DNA from: Harenicola maris
Lineage (GTDB): Bacteria; Pseudomonadota; Alphaproteobacteria; Rhodobacterales; Rhodobacteraceae
Reading direction: 5' to 3'
DNA: 64,000 nt
NCBI GenBank assembly: GCA_018524345.1
Contig: JADQAZ010000001.1
Location: 806,001-870,000, forward strand
In this document: positions 7,675-15,996 of the stretch, in pieces
Layout: each line of letters starts with the position of its first letter
Numbering within the stretch: position 1 is the stretch's first letter
Position numbers and translations under genes: made by a program
The notes under the pieces: model-generated
Told to the model about the DNA's origin: nothing
What the model saw: only the letters and a program-made list of their open reading frames with translations
Database searches by the model: none

Positions 7675-9111
7675 ATGACCTTTAACAATTTCAACGCCGA
7701 TTTCGCCGCCCACACACCCGTATTCACTGACACCACCAGTTACGGAGCCACCACTCACGATAAGACGGCTCCGTCCCCAGTGCGGGAAACATTTCTTCCC
7801 GCACTGGGGCTTAAATTGGTCGATGCCACCACACAGGACACGATCAAAACCCTGCTTTCCCCCGGTCGCCGCCGCGCCTTCTTTATGAACGCCCATTGCT
7901 GCAACCTGCACCGCAAGGACCGCGACTATGCCGCCGCCGTTGCCGCCGCCGACCTGCTGCTGCCCGATGGCATCGGGGTGGAGCTTGCGGGCAAGATGAC
8001 AGGCGTCAAATTGACCGAAAACCTCAACGGCACCGACTTTGTCCCCGCCTTGCTGAAACAGGCGGCGGTCGAGGGCAAGTCCGTCTACCTCTTTGGCGGC
8101 AAACCCGGCGTGGCCGATGCCGCCGCCAGCGCCTTTGGCCAGAGCATCCCGGGCCTGCGCATCGCAGGGAGCCGCAACGGCTACGACGAGGCCGCAGATA
8201 CCCGCGCCGTCATCGAGGATATCAACAAAAGCGGCGCCGATATCGTGCTGGTCGCGCTGGGCGTGCCGATGCAGGAGCTTTGGCTGCATAAAAACGCCCA
8301 TCTGCTGAACGCGGACCTGACGCTGGCCGTGGGCGCGCTCTTTGACTTCACCGCTGGCGTGGTCACCCGCGCGCCTGCCATCGTCCGCCGCGCCAAATGC
8401 GAATGGATCTGGCGTCTGGCGCAGGAACCCAAGCGTCTGGCCAACCGCTACCTCGCGGGCAACGTCAGCTTTCTTGCCCATGCCGCCCTGCGCGCGGCGC
8501 GCCAGATCTCGCCCGCGCCGATCCTGCGCCGTGGCCTCGACCTGACTGTCTCGCTCGGCACGCTCGCCCTGCTTGCGCCCGTCTTTGCCCTGACGGCCCT
8601 TGCCGTGCGCGCCGACAGCAAAGGCCCCGTGTTCTTCAAACAAACCCGCGTGGGGCAGGACGGCACCGAATTCGGCATGTATAAATTCCGCTCCATGGTT
8701 GTGGATGCAGAGGCCCGCCGCGAGGAGGTTCTGCAATCCTCCGACCGCGAGGGCATCTGCTTCAAATCCCGCAATGACCCCCGCATCACCCGCGTGGGCC
8801 GCTTTATCCGCCGCTATTCCATCGACGAGCTGCCGCAGGTCCTCAATGTGCTGCGCGGTGAAATGTCCATCGTCGGCCCGCGCCCCGCCTTGCCAACAGA
8901 GGTCGCCGCCTACCCGAAACGCGCCCTTGGGCGCCTCTCGATCAAACCGGGGATCACCGGCCTCTGGCAGGTTTCCGGCCGCGCCAAGATCGGCTTTGAC
9001 CAAATGGTCGAGATGGACCTATCCTACGCCGCCTCGCGCACTTTCCTGATGGATATCGTCATTATCCTCAGCACATTCCGCGCGGTCCTGTCCAAAGACG
9101 GCGCCTACTAG
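7675..9111 (+). CDS. Fused WecG/TagA glycosyltransferase and undecaprenyl-phosphate sugar transferase
   Basis: This 478-aa protein joins two enzymes usually encoded separately. Residues about 40-255 are a WecG/TagA/CpsF (GT26) domain with FFMNAHCCNLH, LLLPDGIGVELAG, LNGTDFVPAL, VYLFGGKPG and LVALGVPMQE. After a linker and a membrane helix (about 285-310), residues 315-478 form a bacterial sugar transferase domain (PF02397). It shows FFKQTRVGQDG, MYKFRSMV, RVGRFIRRYSIDELPQ, MSIVGPRPALP and KPGITGLWQVSGR. The second half should start the lipid-linked repeat unit by moving a sugar-1-phosphate to undecaprenyl phosphate. The first should add the next sugar. The start follows a GAGGA ribosome site. 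Confidence 0.93.
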   Translation: MTFNNFNADFAAHTPVFTDTTSYGATTHDKTAPSPVRETFLPALGLKLVDATTQDTIKTLLSPGRRRAFFMNAHCCNLHRKDRDYAAAVAAADLLLPDGIGVELAGKMTGVKLTENLNGTDFVPALLKQAAVEGKSVYLFGGKPGVADAAASAFGQSIPGLRIAGSRNGYDEAADTRAVIEDINKSGADIVLVALGVPMQELWLHKNAHLLNADLTLAVGALFDFTAGVVTRAPAIVRRAKCEWIWRLAQEPKRLANRYLAGNVSFLAHAALRAARQISPAPILRRGLDLTVSLGTLALLAPVFALTALAVRADSKGPVFFKQTRVGQDGTEFGMYKFRSMVVDAEARREEVLQSSDREGICFKSRNDPRITRVGRFIRRYSIDELPQVLNVLRGEMSIVGPRPALPTEVAAYPKRALGRLSIKPGITGLWQVSGRAKIGFDQMVEMDLSYAASRTFLMDIVIILSTFRAVLSKDGAY

Positions 9112-9167
9112 TTTCGTAAATAGTTACTTTTTTCAGCCTCTTACACCCTGTCCCTCCAACAGGGGGC

Positions 9168-9201
9168 GATAGCGACCTATCCCTTCGGGTAGGTCGCTAT
9201 C
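9168..9201. promoter_or_regulatory. Long hairpin/palindrome C containing the CTATCC...TAGG core
   Basis: Arms GATAGCGACCTA (9168-9179) and TAGGTCGCTATC (9190-9201) are perfectly complementary and are extended inwards by CCC/GGG around a TTC loop, with one bulged T. It follows the WecG-fusion gene by 57 bases and precedes the PruR-like gene by 71. It could be a terminator without a T-tract, an operator of the family seen at 6795 and 13681, or both. Confidence 0.5.
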
Positions 9202-9272
9202 CCTCTGCCTCGCTGCATGGTGGGGCCTGTTTCGCTATGATGCGGATAACTCAAATCAAAGGATGCCCTGTG

Positions 9273-9779
9273 ATGCTTCGTTTTATGTGCCATATCGCCA
9301 CCTCGCTGTTTCTGGTGGCCGCGCCCGCTTTCGCCGCCCCGCTTGACGCGCCTAAGGGGGAGGTCGTGCTGACGGTCTCGGGCAAGCTGACCAACACCAA
9401 TGTGGAGGGCACCGCCCAGCTTGACCTCGCGATGCTCGAGGCGCTGGAGACAACCACGATCGAAACCACCACGATCTGGACAGAGGGCAACCAGCGGTTC
9501 GAGGGCGTCTCCCTCGCCGTGCTGGCCGAGGAACTGGGCATGGAAGGCACGGTTCTGAACGCCACGGCGATCAATGACTACACCGTGCAGGTGCCCATGA
9601 CAGACGCGGTAGAGGGCGGCCCGATCCTTGCCTACCGGTTGAATGACAAGGTCATGTCCGTGCGCGACAAGGGGCCGCTCTGGATCATCTACCCCTACGA
9701 TTCCGATCCCGAATACCGCACCGAGGTGATCTACTCGCGCAGCATCTGGCAACTGGATCGTATCGAGGTTGCCGACTAA
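9273..9779 (+). CDS. Secreted PruR-like, molybdopterin-oxidoreductase-fold protein
   Basis: This 168-aa protein has a Sec signal peptide (MLRFMCHIATSLFLVAAPAF, cleavage after AFA) and one compact domain of the sulfite-oxidase (SUOX) type. It shows LDLAMLEALE, WTEGNQRFEGVSL, NDYTVQVPM and RDKGPLWIIYPYD. Small periplasmic SUOX-fold proteins of this length include PruR of Agrobacterium, which binds a reduced pterin instead of molybdenum cofactor and controls a membrane regulator of surface polysaccharide. No conserved SUOX cysteine ligand is present, which fits a sensor rather than an enzyme. A hybrid kinase starts 60 bases downstream, probably in the same transcript. The start has AAAGGA upstream; an ATG at 9237 lacks a ribosome site. 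Confidence 0.75.
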   Translation: MLRFMCHIATSLFLVAAPAFAAPLDAPKGEVVLTVSGKLTNTNVEGTAQLDLAMLEALETTTIETTTIWTEGNQRFEGVSLAVLAEELGMEGTVLNATAINDYTVQVPMTDAVEGGPILAYRLNDKVMSVRDKGPLWIIYPYDSDPEYRTEVIYSRSIWQLDRIEVAD

Positions 9780-9839
9780 GGTGACCAAAGCCCTGCGGTA
9801 AACCCTTTGCCGCAGGGGGCCCATGAAAGAGGTCTCCCC

Positions 9840-12380
9840 TTGCTGGCACAGCTTTCCCGAACATCCTTCCGCCGTGTGGCGATCGCCATGGCCCTTTGCG
9901 GCCTTGCGCTCGCCTTTATCCTGTTTCTGGCCATCAATGTGTCCAAGGACCTGCGGCTTCTGAACTCCGCAAGCTCCGACAACGTGCAATGGACATTGTC
10001 GCAGGCCGAGGTGGAATTCCTCGACTTCCAGATCGACCTCGACCTCAGCGCCCGCGCCCAATCGCCCGATCTGGACGGGCTGCGCCGCAAGTTCGATGTC
10101 TTCTACAGCCGGGTCACAACCCTGCGCAGCGCCTCCATCTACGCCCCCCTGCGCGAGGTGGAGGATTTCGCCACAAACCTCGAGGAGGTGCAGCTCTACC
10201 TCGATGCTGCCGTGCCCATGATCGACGGCGATGACGCCGCGCTTATGGCCGATCTGCCACTGCTGGAACAGCAGGCAAACCAGATCCGCCCCAGCGTGCG
10301 CCGCCTCGCTAACTCCGGCTTGAACTTCTTTGCCAATGCCTCTGATAAACAACGCGAAAATCTGTTTTCGACTCTGTCGCAGCTGGCCTTCGGGGTGACC
10401 CTTCTGCTCCTCGCGCTCTTGCTGTTTTCCATCTACCTCGTCTACCTCAACCGCCAGAACATCCGCCGCCGCCGCGAGGCGATCCAGACCAGCCAGAGGA
10501 TGAATGTCGTCACCAGCACCGCCCTTGACGGGGTGATCGTCTGCGATGTGAACGGCGCGATCCTCGAGTTCAACGAGGCCGCGGAACAGATTTTCGGCCA
10601 TAAGTCGGCGGATGTTCTGGGCCAGAACCTCGGCGCGATCATCGTGCCCGACAAATACCGCGAGGCCCATGAGGCGGGCATGGCGCGTATGCGCGCCAGC
10701 GGCGAGAAACGCGTCGTCGGCAAGGGCCGGATCAAGCTTGAGGCAAAGCGCGCCGATGGCACGCTCTTCCCCGTGGAATTCGCGATCCAGTCCGCACAAA
10801 CCGACGAGGGGGAGGTCTTCATCTCCTTCCTGCGCGACATCTCGCACCGCGTCGCGGCGGAAAACGAACTCGTTGCCGCCCGCGACCGCGCCCTCGCCGG
10901 CGAGAAGGCCAAGACAGATTTCCTTGCCACCATGAGCCACGAAATCCGCACCCCCCTAAATGGCCTTCTGGGCAACCTCAACCTGCTGCTGGATACCAAG
11001 CTGAGCGCAAAGCAAACCCGCTATATCGACAATATGGATATCTCGGGCAAACTCCTGATGAGCCATATCTCCGACGTGCTCGACATCACCAAATACGACG
11101 CCGGAAAACTGCAACTGCGCCCCTCGGTGATGAACCTCAGCACCCTGCTGCAAAACATCGTCGACAATCAAAGCGGCGCCGCCTCGGCCAATAACTCCAC
11201 CCTTGCCTGGGGCTGGTCCGGCGCGAAATGCGACTGGGTCAACGCGGATAAGGATCGCCTGCAGCACATCTTGATGAATGTGATCGGCAATGCGGTCAAA
11301 TTCACCCGCGACGGCAAGATCGACATCGAGGCACGTGTGCATGGCGAAGTCGGCGAAACCGCCGATATCGAAATCTCGGTGCGCGATACCGGCCTTGGGA
11401 TTGCCGAGGATCAGATCGACTCCATCTTTGACGATTTCAAAACCGGCGATACCTCCTATGACCGCGACGTGGGCGGCACCGGCCTTGGCCTTGGCATCGC
11501 CAAACGTTTTGTCCATTCCTTCGGCGGCACCATCCGGGTCGAGAGCACATTGGGGCAGGGCAGCACCTTCTTCATCCGCCTGCCGCTGGAACCGGCAAAG
11601 GCCCCCCAATCCGCCGCCGAAGTGGCAGAGCGCAGGGGCGGCAGTGCCGCCAAACATATCCTTCTGGTCGAGGACAACGAGATCAACCGTTTCGTCGCCA
11701 GCGAAATGCTCACCGCGCAAGGTCATAGGGTGACAGAGGCCCATAACGGCAAAGAGGCCGTCGATCTGGCGCAGCAGCAGGCCTTTGACCTGATCTTCAT
11801 GGACATCAGCATGCCGGTCATGGACGGCCGCGCCGCCACCCGCGCCATCCGCGCCCTGAACAGCGCCGCCGCCCGCACCCCCATCGTCGCCCTGACAGCC
11901 AATGCCATGGCCGAGGAGCAGGACGCCTTCCTTGCGGACGGAATGAACGACATCCTGACCAAACCGATCCTGCGCGAGAACCTTGACGAAATCCTCGCCA
12001 AATACGCGGGCTCGGCGGCATCCGGCGCGGCGGCCCCCGCGACGCCCGCCAAAACTCAGGCCCTGATCGATCCGCAACATATGGCCGAGATCACCGAAAC
12101 TCTGGGCGCGGCTTCCGTGCACACCCTGCTGGAGCGTTTCGCCAGTGAGGTCGAGAAAACCCTGCAGGAGCTGACCCCCTATCAACCCCTTGATGTCCTC
12201 GCCGCGCAGGCACACCGCGTCGCCGGAACGGCGGCCACCCTCGGGGCCGTGGGCCTGCGCGCCGCGCTGATCCGCGTGGAAACCGCCGCCAAGACAAAAG
12301 ACGCAGAGGCCCTGCAAAAGGGGATCGACGCCTTGCCCGGCATCTGGGCGGAAACCAAACCACTGCTGCTGCCGGATTAA
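9840..12380 (+). CDS. Hybrid sensor histidine kinase (PAS-HisKA-HATPase-REC-HPt)
   Basis: This protein has about 846 residues. TM1 is near 13-34, followed by a periplasmic helical region of about 140 residues, TM2 near 175-203 and a PAS domain near 220-333 (VVTSTALDGVIVCDVNG). Next comes HisKA with the H-box FLATMSHEIRTPLNG and phospho-His near 367. An HATPase follows with DTGLG and GTGLGLGIAKR. A receiver has Asp near 655 in MDISMPVMDG. A C-terminal HPt carries AHRVAGTAATLG with His near 792. The output must be a separate regulator; the LuxR-type protein at 6813-7427 is the natural partner. I chose TTG at 9840 because GAAAGAGG lies eight bases before it. Confidence 0.9.
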   Translation: MLAQLSRTSFRRVAIAMALCGLALAFILFLAINVSKDLRLLNSASSDNVQWTLSQAEVEFLDFQIDLDLSARAQSPDLDGLRRKFDVFYSRVTTLRSASIYAPLREVEDFATNLEEVQLYLDAAVPMIDGDDAALMADLPLLEQQANQIRPSVRRLANSGLNFFANASDKQRENLFSTLSQLAFGVTLLLLALLLFSIYLVYLNRQNIRRRREAIQTSQRMNVVTSTALDGVIVCDVNGAILEFNEAAEQIFGHKSADVLGQNLGAIIVPDKYREAHEAGMARMRASGEKRVVGKGRIKLEAKRADGTLFPVEFAIQSAQTDEGEVFISFLRDISHRVAAENELVAARDRALAGEKAKTDFLATMSHEIRTPLNGLLGNLNLLLDTKLSAKQTRYIDNMDISGKLLMSHISDVLDITKYDAGKLQLRPSVMNLSTLLQNIVDNQSGAASANNSTLAWGWSGAKCDWVNADKDRLQHILMNVIGNAVKFTRDGKIDIEARVHGEVGETADIEISVRDTGLGIAEDQIDSIFDDFKTGDTSYDRDVGGTGLGLGIAKRFVHSFGGTIRVESTLGQGSTFFIRLPLEPAKAPQSAAEVAERRGGSAAKHILLVEDNEINRFVASEMLTAQGHRVTEAHNGKEAVDLAQQQAFDLIFMDISMPVMDGRAATRAIRALNSAAARTPIVALTANAMAEEQDAFLADGMNDILTKPILRENLDEILAKYAGSAASGAAAPATPAKTQALIDPQHMAEITETLGAASVHTLLERFASEVEKTLQELTPYQPLDVLAAQAHRVAGTAATLGAVGLRAALIRVETAAKTKDAEALQKGIDALPGIWAETKPLLLPD

Positions 12381-12398
12381 TCCAGCAGGGGCAGGGCG

Positions 12399-13595
12399 CT
12401 ACAGCGCCAGAACGCCCAGAACCCTGCCGATCTCGGTGATATTGGTGATGGTGCTGTCATAGCAGGCAATCGAATCCCCGGGCAGCAGATAGGGGTCGTA
12501 ATCATCGCGATCCGCCCGCCGCAGCAGGTCCTCGATCTCGCGCTCGATCACCACAGACACCCCCGTCACCGGATTGCGCGAAAACAGCACAGAGGAGCGA
12601 TGCGCACTGCTCGCCCGCGCGCCGCCGACACAGTTCGTGTCAATCACCGCCTGCAAATAGCGCGTGCCATAGGGGATCTCGCGCACATCGCGGCCAATGG
12701 CGGAAACTGCATTGCCCGCCGCAGGTTGCGTCAGGTTCGACAGGAACAGCGAGACGCCCGGCGGGCTGATCGGGCTGGGCCGCATCAGGTCTTCTTGAAA
12801 ACAGCCGCGGCTGGGAACGGAAATCTCATCGCCGGTCAAAAGCATCACATCAACGGCGTTCTGCCCCTCAAACACACCGCGCATATCAAGCTTGTAAAGC
12901 TTGCCGCCGCGGCGCAGCTCAACCGCAGAGATATCCGCATCAGGGCGCACACCGCCCGCCGCCCGCAGGGCCGCCGAGAGGTTGCGCCCCTCGGTCGAGG
13001 CCCCAAGCGCCCCTTGGCGGCGGCTGTCCACACGGTCGCCCTGAACCCCGCCAAACTCGATGGCATGGGGCTCGAACACCGCGCCGGAGACCCCAACGGT
13101 GACAGAGGCGAAATCGGCAATCCGCACCGAAATACGCGGGCGCTCGTCAAAGAAGTTATCGGCCAAAAGCTGCGCCGCGATCTCGTCCTCGACCTGACTG
13201 GTCACACGGCCCTGGGCCTGGATCGGGCGCAGGAACGGCAGCTTGATCGTGCCATCGCGCGAGACAACGTAATCGCCGTTAAAGGTGTCATCATCGCTGA
13301 TCCGGATATTGACCAGATCATTGCGCGACATCCGCTCGCCGCGCAGGGCCACGGCGGCAATGGCGCTGCCCTTGCCTGCGGCCCCGCCGCGCAGGGGCTT
13401 GCATTTGGCGGCGTTGATCTCGGCCGAGCGCAGAAAGTTGGCCGAGGCGCGGGTGACATCGGGTTCGCGGTATTGGGCCTGATACCCGTCGCCGGTGGCA
13501 ATGGGCTCAAAGTTGTCCGGGGGGTCTATTCTGCCGCAACTGCTCAGGGCCAGTGCCGCCAGAATGATCCCGCCTAATCCTGCGCATTTCGCCAT
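12399..13595 (-). CDS. Outer-membrane polysaccharide export lipoprotein (OPX/Wza-like)
   Basis: This 398-aa protein has a lipoprotein signal ending in LSSC. A poly-export domain follows (MSRNDLVNIRISDDDTFNG, YVVSRDGTIKLPFL). After it come SLBB-type beta-grasp segments (SVTVGVSGAVFEPHAIEF, ELRRGGKLYKLDMRGV, LLTGDEISVP). OPX proteins form the outer-membrane channel for exopolysaccharide and dock with the Wzz-type co-polymerase. Extra cysteines occur in the N-terminal third and near the end. ATG at 13595 is preferred over an in-frame TTG at 13607 because GAGAGCAG precedes it. The gene runs opposite to the upstream kinase and is divergent from the flippase gene. Confidence 0.88.
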   Translation of the reverse strand: MAKCAGLGGIILAALALSSCGRIDPPDNFEPIATGDGYQAQYREPDVTRASANFLRSAEINAAKCKPLRGGAAGKGSAIAAVALRGERMSRNDLVNIRISDDDTFNGDYVVSRDGTIKLPFLRPIQAQGRVTSQVEDEIAAQLLADNFFDERPRISVRIADFASVTVGVSGAVFEPHAIEFGGVQGDRVDSRRQGALGASTEGRNLSAALRAAGGVRPDADISAVELRRGGKLYKLDMRGVFEGQNAVDVMLLTGDEISVPSRGCFQEDLMRPSPISPPGVSLFLSNLTQPAAGNAVSAIGRDVREIPYGTRYLQAVIDTNCVGGARASSAHRSSVLFSRNPVTGVSVVIEREIEDLLRRADRDDYDPYLLPGDSIACYDSTITNITEIGRVLGVLAL

Positions 13596-13680
13596 ATCTG
13601 CTCTCAACCGTAGATACTCTTTTGAAAACAGTCATAAGAAGATCATCGCAGCCGGTCGAGGGAATGTTCGGCTTGGGCAA

Positions 13681-13696
13681 CTATCCTTTCGGATAT
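13681..13696. promoter_or_regulatory. Palindromic candidate operator D (divergent opx/wzx promoter region)
   Basis: CTATCCTTTCGGATAT contains the inverted repeat TATCC-TTTC-GGATA. It lies 86 bases upstream of the export lipoprotein start and 103 bases upstream of the flippase start. It shares the 4-bp centre pattern with the perfect palindrome at 6795-6812. Confidence 0.5.
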
Positions 13697-13798
13697 GATG
13701 CAGTTCTGTTGCGCCACTCACCTGTCCGGCGGCGCGCAAGACGGGGCGGGGCAGGGGCGGTAAAACGGCTTTAACACCTCGCAACGGACCAAAGCCCA

Positions 13799-15034
13799 AT
13801 GACCGCATCCACATCCTCACGCCGCATTCTGCACAACCTCTTTGCCTATGGCGCCTCCGAGGTTGCGGCCAAGGCCTCGCGGCTTTTGGTGGTGGTCGCT
13901 GTGGCCCGTTCGCTGGAGCTTTCGCAAATCGGCATCGCCGCCGCGGCCCTTGCCGCCGCCGATATCCTCAAATCCCTGACGGAAAACGGCGTCGGCCAGA
14001 AAATCATCGCCGCCCGCGACGAGGACCTGCCCCAAACCTGCGCCACAGCGCATCGTATCTTCTGGGTCTGGTGCATCGGCCTGTTCCTGCTGCAATCGGC
14101 CGTGGGCTTTGCGCTCTATGCCTCGGGGGCCAGCCTGCAGGTGCTGCTGCTGATCCTTGTTCTGGCGGGGGAATACCTCTTTATGCCTGCGGGTCTGGTG
14201 CAAACCGCCCTCGCCATGCGCAGCGGCAAGCTGCGCCAGACAGCGGCAATTTCCGGCGCACAGATCGTCGCCGCAAACATGATGTCCGTCGTTCTGGCGG
14301 TGATCTGGCCCACGGCCCTTGCCCTGATCCTGCCTCGCCTGCTGACCGCGCCATTCTGGCTGATCGCCATGCGCCGCCTGCACCCATGGACGCTTGACCT
14401 GTCCCAAGGCCGCGCGCCTCTGCGCCCCTTCATCAGCTTTGGCTGGGCCGTGCTTGGCGTCGAACTGGTCAAGGCCCTGCGCCTGCAGGCGGATAAGCTG
14501 ATCGTCGGCACCCTGATGGGGGCAGAGGCGCTCGGCCTTTACTTTATGGCCTTCAACGCCGGTCTCGGCCTTGCCAATTCCTTCTCTACGGCCTTCTCCA
14601 CCGTCCTGTTCCCGCATCTCTGCGCCAGCGAGGATAAACCCGCCGCCCTGCGTCAGAGCATCCTGCTCGCCCTCGGCCTGATCGCCCCGGCGGTGATCCT
14701 GCAATCGCTGGCGGCGCCCTACTATGTGCCGGTGCTCTTTGGCGACAACTGGACAGGGATCGAGGATATCGTCTCCATCCTCTGCCTCGTCGCCATCCCG
14801 ACAACGCTCTGGTCCGCCTCCGCTGGCTGGATGCGCGCCACGGGCAAGGCACAACAGGAATTCTGGGCCACGGTCATGATCACCGCCGCCCTGATGGCGA
14901 ACACGGCCCTGATGGCCCCCCTCGGCCTGATGGCTGTGGCCTCCGGCTACGCCGTGGTTGCCACGCTGGCCATGCTGGCCGCCTCTCTCCCCGCCCTGTC
15001 ACTGGCCTTTGGCCCCTCATTCGCAAAGGCCTGA
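13799..15034 (+). CDS. Oligosaccharide flippase (Wzx-type)
   Basis: This 411-aa protein has about twelve hydrophobic helices and almost no soluble domain. It begins RRILHNLFAYGASEVAAKASRL, an amphipathic start typical of the polysaccharide biosynthesis (PST/MOP) exporters. It also contains SFGWAVLGVELVKALRLQADKLIVG and GLYFMAFNAGLGLANSFSTAFSTVLFP, matching the central helices of Wzx-like flippases. It should move undecaprenyl-linked repeat units to the periplasmic face. It leads the plus-strand run with three glycosyltransferases, starting four bases before the next ATG. Confidence 0.88.
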   Translation: MTASTSSRRILHNLFAYGASEVAAKASRLLVVVAVARSLELSQIGIAAAALAAADILKSLTENGVGQKIIAARDEDLPQTCATAHRIFWVWCIGLFLLQSAVGFALYASGASLQVLLLILVLAGEYLFMPAGLVQTALAMRSGKLRQTAAISGAQIVAANMMSVVLAVIWPTALALILPRLLTAPFWLIAMRRLHPWTLDLSQGRAPLRPFISFGWAVLGVELVKALRLQADKLIVGTLMGAEALGLYFMAFNAGLGLANSFSTAFSTVLFPHLCASEDKPAALRQSILLALGLIAPAVILQSLAAPYYVPVLFGDNWTGIEDIVSILCLVAIPTTLWSASAGWMRATGKAQQEFWATVMITAALMANTALMAPLGLMAVASGYAVVATLAMLAASLPALSLAFGPSFAKA

Positions 15035-15038
15035 TCCC

Positions 15039-15959
15039 ATGCCCAAGTTCTCGATCATCACTCCTTGCTACAACGCGCAGTCCACGATCTGCCACACGAT
15101 CCAAAGCCTTCAGGCACAGACGGAACGCGACTGGGAACTCATCTGCATTGATGACGGCTCTACGGATCAAACCTGCGATATCCTGCGGGTGGCTGCCGTG
15201 ATCGACCACCGCATCCACCTTGTGCAAAACCCCTCCAAGGGGCCGAGCGCCGCGCGCAACCACGGCGTGCTGGACCTCGCCCAAGCCGATTTGATCGCCT
15301 TTTGCGATGCCGATGACCAATGGGCACCGGGCAAACTGGCAGAGCTTGCGGCCCTCTTTACCGATCCTGCCGTTGACGGCGCCTTCGGCCAAATCGGCTT
15401 CTTCGCGCAAACACCCAAAGACGCCACAGTCTTCTCCACCGTCCCAAGCGTTCCGGTCACAATCGAAATGCTGCTGGGCGAAAACCCCGTCTGCACCATG
15501 TCCAACGTCACCCTGCGCCGCGAGGCCTTCAAACGCACGGGCGGTTTTGACACCGATATGGTCCATAACGAAGACCTCGAATGGCTGATCCGTCTGGTGG
15601 GGCAGGGGGCGCGCCTTGTCGGGCTGCCCTCGCTGCACACATGGTATCGCACCTCCGTCGGCGGCCTCTCGACCGACCTGCAAGCCATGCTCGCGGGCCG
15701 CACCCGCGCCCTGCAAACCGCCCAGCGGTTCGGCGTGCGCCCCAGCCCGCGCAGCAATGCGATCCACCACCGCTACCTCGCCCGCCGCGCCCTGCGCGTG
15801 GGGGCGCGGCCTACGCAGGCCCTGCGCTTTGCCCTGCGCGGCATGGCGGCAAGCCCCACGGGCTTTCTGTCGCCGCCGCGCCGCGGGGCCCTGACCCTGA
15901 TCGCCTCCTTCGCGGCGCTGGTGCTGCCCGCCGCCCTCTCCCGCGCGATCTTCTCCTGA
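15039..15959 (+). CDS. Family 2 glycosyltransferase (EPS locus, first)
   Basis: This 306-aa GT-A enzyme opens with FSIITPCYNAQSTI and carries ICIDDGSTDQT, GPSAARNHG and the metal-binding DxD in FCDADDQW. An acceptor-side motif HNEDLEWLIRLVGQG follows. These are the standard GT2 residues for inverting transfer from a nucleotide sugar. The open frame extends upstream to 14958, but that overlaps the flippase gene; the ATG at 15039 sits four bases after the flippase stop. The C-terminal 80 residues are basic and end in a hydrophobic segment, suggesting membrane association. Confidence 0.9.
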   Translation: MPKFSIITPCYNAQSTICHTIQSLQAQTERDWELICIDDGSTDQTCDILRVAAVIDHRIHLVQNPSKGPSAARNHGVLDLAQADLIAFCDADDQWAPGKLAELAALFTDPAVDGAFGQIGFFAQTPKDATVFSTVPSVPVTIEMLLGENPVCTMSNVTLRREAFKRTGGFDTDMVHNEDLEWLIRLVGQGARLVGLPSLHTWYRTSVGGLSTDLQAMLAGRTRALQTAQRFGVRPSPRSNAIHHRYLARRALRVGARPTQALRFALRGMAASPTGFLSPPRRGALTLIASFAALVLPAALSRAIFS

Positions 15960-15996
15960 CACCTCTGCTTAACAAGTCTGCCCTAAGGAACCTCAC

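Noticed and set aside
13595-13607. TTG start at 13607 for the export lipoprotein
   Set aside because: The ATG at 13595 has the better ribosome site and gives a normal lipoprotein signal length.
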